From NCBI GenBank assembly GCA_021234155.1, contig JAJEKV010000052.1, positions 3,639,606 to 3,703,605 of the forward strand: DNA of 64,000 bases, given 5' to 3'. A model generated the notes under the pieces. That model was not told the origin of the DNA, made no database searches, and saw only the letters and a program-made list of their open reading frames with translations. Each line of letters begins with the position of its first letter. The first letter of the stretch is position 1. Shown here piece by piece: positions 56,960 to 64,000 of this stretch. The translations under genes and the position numbers were made by a program. Source of the DNA: Isoetes taiwanensis (lineage: Eukaryota; Streptophyta; Lycopodiopsida; Isoetales; Isoetaceae).

Positions 56960-59900
56960 TACGAATGTTTGAGCACAGGGTGGCATGTTTGAGCACGGGG
57001 TGGCGGTTTGATAAGTTCTCCGGACGGATGTTGGATTTTTTGGCCCTTATCGAACGAGGCCCCTTGACGGCGAAGGATTCAACGATTGGGATAGGGGAAC
57101 CGAGATCCGGGAGTGTGGTCTTTAGCGTCACGGCCCCGTGGGAGCTGCCAGAAAGGTCGCCTCGGGGAAACTTTTGGGGCTCGCCTCCGGGGTCCGGACT
57201 CTCCCCCTAATGAGGTGGCCTTGCAAGGTCCTAGCCTTGTTTGACTTGGGCAAGTGTGCGGCTTCGGCTGCCCAACAACAACCTGCCCGGACCGCTCTAA
57301 TGCAAACACTTTGATCTAAACCTTATCAGGAAATTTTGAAAACTGGGCTCAGACGCGTTGGCGATGACTTAGGAAGCCTCACGACAAAAAATCAGAATTT
57401 AATTCCGCACTATGCATTAATTACGAATTTATGAATGTCTTCGGGCGACGGACGGCAACTTCCCCTCCGAATCGCGGATTCGCTCGCCAATGGACTCGAA
57501 CGTCGACATTGCCCCGGGGACCAAGTTTCATGGCCAAAAGACCACCCCCTCGAGGTAGCGTCAAACTATCTCATGTCCAACACACTCGTAGTCAATTGGC
57601 CTAGGAGGTGGTCGTCGAATCACGCAACGTAGGGCGTAAGTGTTTTTCTTTCTTTTGCAAAACCGACCGTGCAACTTGGTCTCTAGGGTAATTTCGGCCT
57701 CCCGGGACGATGTGGTAAGTCGAATCGCCATTAAGAGCCTCCGCAATGTCCGAACGACAAAACACTTTGGTTTCTACGATGGCCGACTTGGGGACGCCAG
57801 CGGTTTGATAAGTTCTCACGGACGGATGTTGATTTTTTGGACCTTATCGAGACGAGGCCCTTGAACGAAGGATTCAACGGCCGGATAGGGGAACCGAGAT
57901 CCGGGAGTGTGGTCTTTAGCGCGACGGCCCCCGGTGGAGCCGCTAGGAAAAGGCGCCTCGGGGAAACTTTTGGGGCTCGCCTCTGGGGTCCGGACTCTCC
58001 CCTCTAATGAGGTGGCCTTGCAAGGTCCTGGCCTTATTTGACTTGGGCAAGTGTGCAGTCAGGCTGCCCAACAACAGCCTGCCGGACCGTTCTAATGCAA
58101 ACACTTTGATCTAAACCTTGTCCAGAAAATTTTGAAAACCGGCACGTATGTTGGCGATGAATTAGGAAGCTGGCGACAAAAAATCAGAATTTAATTCCGT
58201 ACTATGCATTAATTACGAATTTATGAATGTCTTGCTCTGCAAAAGCCGCCCTTTACTTCTAAGCGCCACAGCGGGGAGTATGCAGATCAAACTCCATTCC
58301 GTCGGTTCCCCTTGCTTCGCGTTCTCAATCGCATCTTATCGGCCAAGTCCCAAGTGCAAAGGACCAAAACTTCGGCACCCAAAAGCGCAAACCCTGCTAG
58401 AACACGGCAACTCATAGGGTTTACGTTTGAGGCTCTATCCTTGTCGATTCGACTAGGACCTTTTCGTGTCTTGACGTGGGGGTGTTGGCCGCGAGCCACG
58501 GACCCTAAAACCATCAGGGCAGCTTGCCCCAAAAGTCCTCTCGAAGGCCCCCGGCGACGGACGGCAACTTCCCCTCTCAGAATCGTGATTCGGCTCTGCC
58601 AATGGACTCGGAGGCGTCGACATTGCCCGGGGACCAAGTTTCATGGCCAAAAGACCACCCCTTCTCGAGGTAGGCGTCAAACTATCTCATGTCCAACACA
58701 CTCGTAGTCAATTGGCCTAGGAGGTGGGTCATCCGAATCGCAAGCGTAGGGCGTAGTGTTTCTTTCTTTTGCAAAACCGACCGGTGCAACTTGGTCTCTA
58801 GGGTAATTCGGCCTCCGGACGATGTGGCGAAGTCGAATCGCCATTCGACCTCCGCAATGTCCGAACGACAAAACACTTTGGTTTCTACGATCGGCGATCG
58901 CGGGGACGCCAGCGGTTTTGATAAGTTTACGGACGGATGTTGGATTTTTGGACCTTATCGAGACAGGGCCCTTGAGCGAAGGATTCAATCGGCCGGATAG
59001 GGGAACCAAGATCCCGGAGTGTGGTCTTTAGCGCACGGCCCCGTGGGAGCGCCGCCGAGGAAAGGCTGCCTCGGGGAAACTTTTGGGGCTCCGCCTCACG
59101 GGTCCAGGACTCTCCCCTCTAATGAGGTGGCCTTGCAAGGTCCCGGCCTTATTTGACTTGGGCAAGTGTGCCAGCTCGGTACTAACAACAGTGCCGGACC
59201 GTTCTAATGCAAACACTTTGATCTAAACCTTGTCCGAAAATTTTGAAAACGGGCTCAGTATGTTGGCGATGACTTAGGAAGCTGGCCGACAAAAATCAGA
59301 ATTTAATTCCGTACTATGCATTAATTACGAATTTATGAATGTCTTACTCTTTGCAAAAGTCGCCCTTTACTTCTAAGCGCCACAACGGGAGGAGTACAAA
59401 TCCAAACTCCATCTCCCGGACGGATATTGGATTTTTGGACCTTATCGAGCGGGGCCCTTGAACGAAGGATTCAGCGGTCCGGATAGGGGGAACCGAGATC
59501 CGGAGTGTGGTCTTTAGCGTCTGAGCCCCTCGGGAGCCGCCAGAAAGGCGCCTCGGGGAAACTTTTGTGGCTCGCCTCTTGGGGTTCGGACTCTCCCCTC
59601 TAATGAGGCGGCCTTGCAAGGTCCTGGCCTTGTTTGACTTTGGCAAGTGTGCCGGCTTTCTACCGCTCAACAAGTTTTGCCGGATCGTACTAATGCAAAC
59701 ACTTTGATCTAAACCTTGTCGGAAATTTTGAAAACCGGCATGTACGTTGGCGATGACTTAAGAAGCCTGCTGACAAAAATCAGAATTTAATTCCTTACTA
59801 TGCATTAATTACGAATTTATGAATGTCTTGCTCTTGCAACAACAAAAGTTTGCCTAGACCGTTCCAATGCTACCTATTTGATCAGAACTTTATCCGGAAA

Positions 59901-60310
59901 TTCTAAAAATTTGCCTGTATTTGGGGATGACATAGGAAGCCAACCGACAAAAAATCAGAATTTAATTCCATACCATGCATTAATTATGAATTTATGAAGC
60001 ATGAATGCAAAAGAACGATAACTAAAAATTACGCATCGAAAAAAGGTGGAATTTTGACAAGCGGTGCAACGTGCCGGTGCGGACATGAAAAAACATTTCA
60101 CTAGGATATCGGTGTTGGTGCACGATGAAATAGCTTCAGGAGTCTTCGAGAGCTCACATGCCGCCAAAAAGTTCTCTTCACGAAGGCCTGGCGATGGGCG
60201 AGCAATTTCCCCTCCAAAACCATGATTTGGCTCTTCCAATGGATTTCGAGAATATCGACATTACCACGGGGACCAACTTTCGTGGGCCGAAGACCACCCT
60301 TGTTTCTCCA
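56960..60310. repeat. R repeat family, block 2 (inside the CACTA element)
   Basis: About three to four diverged tandem copies of a unit of roughly 0.8-1.1 kb. Markers are GGATAGGGGAACCGAGATCC, CCTCGGGGAAACTTTTGGGG, AATGAGGTGGCCTTGCAAGG, ATGCATTAATTACGAATTTA, CTCATGTCCAACACACTCGT and CCGAACGACAAAACACTTTG. The last copies are truncated. The order of shared blocks matches block 1 at 50180-52795. Confidence 0.85.
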
Positions 60311-60339
60311 AAAAGAACAAAAGTACACTGGGCGTCCAT

Positions 60340-60565
60340 AGGGCGTCTTGCAGCGGCGTCCGCGTCGCCGCGGCGTCGCGTCGCACAAAAGTGACGCCAG
60401 CGATGCGGCGTGGTGCACTGGCGTGGCGGATGCGCCGTCCGCGGTGATTGGTCGACGTCGCGACCTTCGCGTCGATGCGACATATGCGGCGATGGCGTAA
60501 ATTGACGTCGCATGGTCACGTTATTTGCGACGTCACGTCGCACAGACGTCGCAAGCCCACGTCGC
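60340..60565. repeat. Right subterminal repeats of the CACTA-like element
   Basis: Dense GCGTCGC, GCGACGTC and CGTCGCA motifs mirroring 54825-55045, directly inside the right terminal inverted repeat. Confidence 0.8.
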
Positions 60566-60885
60566 TAAATGTCCATTCTCTTGTTGTGGCCTTTGTTTTG
60601 ACTACTCTGCATTGGCGCTCAGCTATCGACGATTTCCCAGCTCCGGCTATGGTGCTCCAACGATGCATGCCCTTATCTCTTGCATGTCAGCCTAGAAAAG
60701 AATGCCTACATGCCTCCAACCATTTTGTGCTCTGGCTGTGCTTCAAGTCTAAGCCCAAGAAAAGGCGATAAGCAACGGATCACGTGAAAAGCCCCAAAAG
60801 TAGTTGACATACATTCACATGGTTGCTTGTAGGATTTGTTCCTAGATCGAGCGAGATTTGCTTAGCAAGGCGACAAGGAAAAACA

Positions 60886-61035
60886 ATGGCGGCCACGGCA
60901 ATTTTCTTCATATCTCTTTGCATTTACGCGATTGTAGCTCCTTACGCTTCCGTCGGCCGGTCGACTAACACGACTTATTCGGATCAATTTTATCCTTCAA
61001 TCCTCTATACAAACCTTAATGGTTTAACAAGTTGA
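60886..61035 (+). CDS. Small ORF with signal-peptide-like start, 49 residues
   Basis: MAATAIFFISLCIYAIVAPY has a short N-region, a hydrophobic core and small residues before a polar tail with NTT, a possible glycosylation site. The frame ends after 49 codons. It could be the first exon of a secreted protein or a chance frame; no family is recognised. 60589-60885 shows no other gene. Confidence 0.3.
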   Translation: MAATAIFFISLCIYAIVAPYASVGRSTNTTYSDQFYPSILYTNLNGLTS

Positions 61036-63255
61036 AAATAATTTGTAGCATAGGTTTTTTTAGTCAAAATGAATGGACCGATTTCATGCGGATGAACAGT
61101 TCGGTTATTGTGATCCTTGTAGTATGACCCTATTTGTCCCCACTTTTTCCCGCCTTGGTCGTGGCGCTTAAACATCTCCCTCCGCTCACGGTGACATCTT
61201 TTCCTTATGGCATTCTTTTCCTTGAGGGCTATGGCGACTTCTTTCTTTTCCTCCTTTCCCTTCCGCTAGCTCTGGCGACCTCTTCCGTTTTTCTTTTGGT
61301 TATGGCGAGGGTTGGCCTTAATGGCCTTGCTTGTTTTTGAATATGGCGAGTCCATCGTCCCTATTACGGAAGAAAGTCTTCTTACGGCATGACCATTTAG
61401 AGATTTGTTTCTTTCAAAGTGGGCTGGCCGGATTACCAAGCACCAGCGCGCAAGCCCGAAGATGTTGGCCGGTGGTAGGGTTCTTATGTCTCTGCTGATT
61501 TGGGCCTATATTATATCTTTGTAGATTTAGTCGACATGTTTTGATTCCATAGCCGAGGGTTCTAAATCGTCCCTTTTCCATGTAACCGAACAAGACTTGA
61601 ATTTGAAAATTTGATCCTCTTCCGGTGCACTTTAGCAATTTTGAAATATTGTATGCTCTGAGCTCAATTTGCATAGTCGATTTACGCAAATAATGTTATG
61701 CGACATGTTTTGGAAAACCATATTGAAGATGCGAAGTATCATATAAAGGAGGAGTTCGACAAAATGAAGTAGTTGCAAGCTCATCCTCAAAATTGCATCC
61801 ATAAAACCAACTGCGGTTGTTTCTAAATTTTAGCCGACATGATTTTGCATGAGTTCTTCTTGTTTTTCGTTGTTTTTACACGGAAGCACCTTTGCGGACA
61901 AATGAACATGCGACTTCTCTAAGCGTGACAAAGGACTATCTGTTGTGGCACACAAGTAATGTCTGACTTAGTAGATGAAGCTTGGTCTTTCTTTTCTCCT
62001 TCGGCTGATTTGTGTTTGTTCTTTGCCACAGTTCATCCTTTTGCGGGGGTTCATCCTTTTCTTATCGGGGGTTACCTTGAGTCTTTATATGGGAGATCTT
62101 GCTTAAGCTTCATGCCTCTTGTTAGAACTCAATAGAGTCGAGGAAAAATAAGAAAATGAAGTTAGAGATGGCGGATTGAAGACATATCTGACTTGGGAAC
62201 ATGGTCATCAAGTTTGAAATGTGCTCGAGCTATTGGGATCTAATTCTATTCATTGTTGTTTTTGAGCTCACAAATTGTTGAAGCGATTGCATTGATAAAC
62301 TTTGATAGATTATTGAAGTGTAAGCGTTGCCTAGAATAAACCTTTGGCAATTCAATTTTCAATAGTGTAATCTGCGTTTCAAGGAAATTTCGGTGTAGAT
62401 TTGGGCGAATTCAAATCATAATTTGATAATCTTGAGTTTGTATTCATTTTATTTGCATTCAAAAGATTCTTGCTCCATATTTTCGTAAATGATGTATTTT
62501 TCCTTTTAGTAAGATTGTGTTTTCAAAAGATGTAGATTGAAATTATCAATAGCCAAAAAACAAAAAAAAATAAAAGCTTTTTTTTTTTTTTAAAGATGAG
62601 TGCCACGATGTCAATATTTGATTAGTTACAAAGATGTCTAAAAGCGGGTTTTTTAATATGAGTGCCACGTGTCGATTATTTGATTAGTGGACCAAACATG
62701 TTATTTTGTAAAATTCAAAAAAAGTCCACGAATATTTTTTCATTTTGGAAACAACAGCTAATTTAAGAAAATAACGTGTCTACTTTCTAATAGCTATATA
62801 TAATACATATTTTAAAAATTCAATATAGCATAAAAAACAATAGCAAGATTTTAGTAACACATGTGGTACTCTGTTAAATAACATGTAACTATTTTTAAAA
62901 ACAATCTTACTTTCACGTTGTAATTTAGCTTTTCACGTGTGGTAATATCGAGACCCACACATGTAATTTTGAAGATAAACAATGAATGGTTCCATCAAAA
63001 AACAACAGTGAAGGAAAAAAATACACGTTGACAAAAAATCACAAAAACTACGTCAATTTTTCCTACGCGTGGATTTTTCTGCCAAAAGACCACCGTGGAA
63101 AATTTCTGCCAAAAACCACTGTCTCTTTGTGCAAATCCGGATAAACGGGCCACGTGGACTTTTGGGGCCATTTTGGTGTTGTTTTTGGCATAAAACAACA
63201 CTTCCGTACAACTAAAAAACAACTGTGGACCAAAAATTGGGGTCAGTGTGTATAA
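61036..63255. other. AT-rich non-coding stretch
   Basis: No gene is supported. 61130-61340 has short TATGGCGA repeats. GAGTGCCACG plus TTTGATTAGT is duplicated at about 62598 and 62661. A/T runs lie near 62560-62590. Confidence 0.5.
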
Positions 63256-63380
63256 AATAAGTAATAGTGCCCAGCGTTGCTGGGCATAATTTGGGAGCCT
63301 GTGCGGACGGAAACCTATTCAGCCCAGACTTCTTTTCATAAATCATATAATAGAAACCAAGCCCAGTGTTGCTGAGCTAT
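63256..63380 (-). mobile_element. Helitron 3' end, body running out of the window
   Basis: GCCCAGCGTTGCTGGGC (63269-63285) is the same hairpin as in H-A, H-B and H-C. On the minus strand it is followed by ACTATTACTTA, where CTAG is expected. A second, worn hairpin (GCCCAGTGTTGCTGAGC) lies at about 63361. In this orientation the element continues to the right. Confidence 0.5.
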
Positions 63381-63399
63381 AAAAGCTTTTTGTGCATTT

Positions 63400-64000
63400 A
63401 ATGCCCTTTCCCTTTTCTTTGCTTTTCGCTTTATCCCGTGTTTTCCTTTTTCCTCATTATCCTACACACTTTCCTTTTCCTTTTTTCTTTTTTTCTTATT
63501 TTTCTCATACGTTATCTTTTTCCCGTCTCCCATTTTTCTTTTTTTAGCCCCCTTCTCCCTCCCCTTCCCTTCCCTTTCCCTTCCTTTTCTCCTTCCCCTT
63601 TTTCCCTTTCCCTTTCCTTTTCCCTTTCCATTTCCCTTTTCCTGATAGGCTTTTTCTCTTCCATTTTCATCTTTTTCTCGCCCTTCCCATTTTTCCATTT
63701 CCTTTTCCCCTTTCTTTTCATTTTCCCTTTCCTTTTTCCCATGCCCTTTTTCCTTCTCTCTTCCCCACCTTTTTATGTGGCCCGTTTCTTCCTTTTCCCA
63801 CCATCTTTCGCTTTATCATGTGCTCTTTTTTCCATCTCTTTTTGCCATTTTTCTCTCCCCTTTTCCTCGTGCCTTTTTTCCCTTCCCTCCCCCCCTTTCC
63901 GCTTCCTTTTTTTTTTCCCTTCCCCTTCCCTTTTCATCCCTTCCCCACCCTTTCGCTTTTCTCCGTGCCTTTTTTCCCTTTCCTTTTTCTCATTTCTTTT
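63400..64000. repeat. Pyrimidine-rich low-complexity tract
   Basis: Nearly all C/T, built from CCCTTTTCCTTT-like words up to the window end. The Lys/Gly/Glu-rich minus-strand frames are artefacts. Confidence 0.92.

Larger units (their letters stand above)
54804..60588. mobile_element. CACTA-like element with intact terminal inverted repeats (5.8 kb)
   Basis: The left end is CACAACAAGAAAAGGGTCAT then TTAGCGACG. The right end, inverted, is CACAACAAGAGAATGGACAT then TTAGCGACG: 26 of 29 positions agree. GCC lies on both sides as a 3-bp target duplication (54801-54803 and 60589-60591). AGCGACGT subterminal repeats fill about 220 bp inside each end. The start CACAA departs from CACTA. No complete transposase is seen, so it looks non-autonomous. 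Confidence 0.82.

Noticed and set aside
61134-61340. Small membrane protein
   Set aside because: Leu/Phe-rich because of T-rich repeats around TATGGCGA words; no supporting start or homologue pattern.
63462-63742. Lys/Gly/Glu-rich nuclear protein on the minus strand
   Set aside because: It is compositional, from the C/T-rich low-complexity tract.

Overview
The window reads as nuclear DNA of a land plant. The evidence is GT-AG introns, pentatricopeptide-repeat (PPR) fragments, a captured plant-type phosphoenolpyruvate carboxylase (PEPC) exon, an LTR element primed by initiator tRNA-Met, Helitrons and CACTA elements. The gene-poor, retroelement-rich layout and the style of the PPR fragments suggest a seed-free plant such as a fern or lycophyte; that placement is inference. 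No gene in the window looks clearly intact and conserved. Most of it is nested mobile DNA around one unusual decayed gene.

Layout: 1-2784 is the end of a CACTA element whose other end lies left of the window. 2880-3510 holds a Helitron-like end and gene fragments. 3579-7237 is a 19-bp minisatellite. 7361-34163 (minus strand) is 'gene A', a roughly 1,300-codon pseudogene. In order it has an RG-rich start, a ParB-like domain, a lysine-rich linker, a degenerate beta-class DNA methyltransferase-like domain and an FCP1-like phosphatase domain. Its main exon is split by an 11.6-kb LTR retrotransposon (19607-31218, TSD TGGCA) and by a Helitron stack (9087-19295, in an AT target). Removing both restores one reading frame across each junction.

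34255-38470 holds a LINE 3' end and two further minus-strand loci, B (coiled-coil protein) and C (very acidic protein), with duplicated promoters. The introns of gene A and the stretch upstream of B carry arrays of a 13-bp palindrome, CACGCCNGGCGTG and variants. In one gene A intron the spacing is exactly 32 bp several times.

38830-42004 is a decayed DUF7869-like, transposon-type gene. 42382-45778 is a probable Helitron. 45818-47392 holds a PPR fragment and a 5'-truncated LINE. 48.1-49.5 kb is three families of tandem repeats. 50.18-52.79 kb is a complex direct/inverted repeat family ('R'), followed by a second array of the 19-bp minisatellite (52806-54233) and a PPR fragment. 54804-60588 is a CACTA element with intact terminal inverted repeats that also contains R copies. 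The rest is gene-poor, with a Helitron 3' end near 63.26 kb and a pyrimidine-rich tail.

The best candidate for an undescribed system is gene A with its palindrome arrays: a ParB-like plus methyltransferase-like architecture usual in phages and bacteria, here in an intron-containing plant locus beside iterated palindromes. The domain calls rest on reading motifs by eye and need profile searches.
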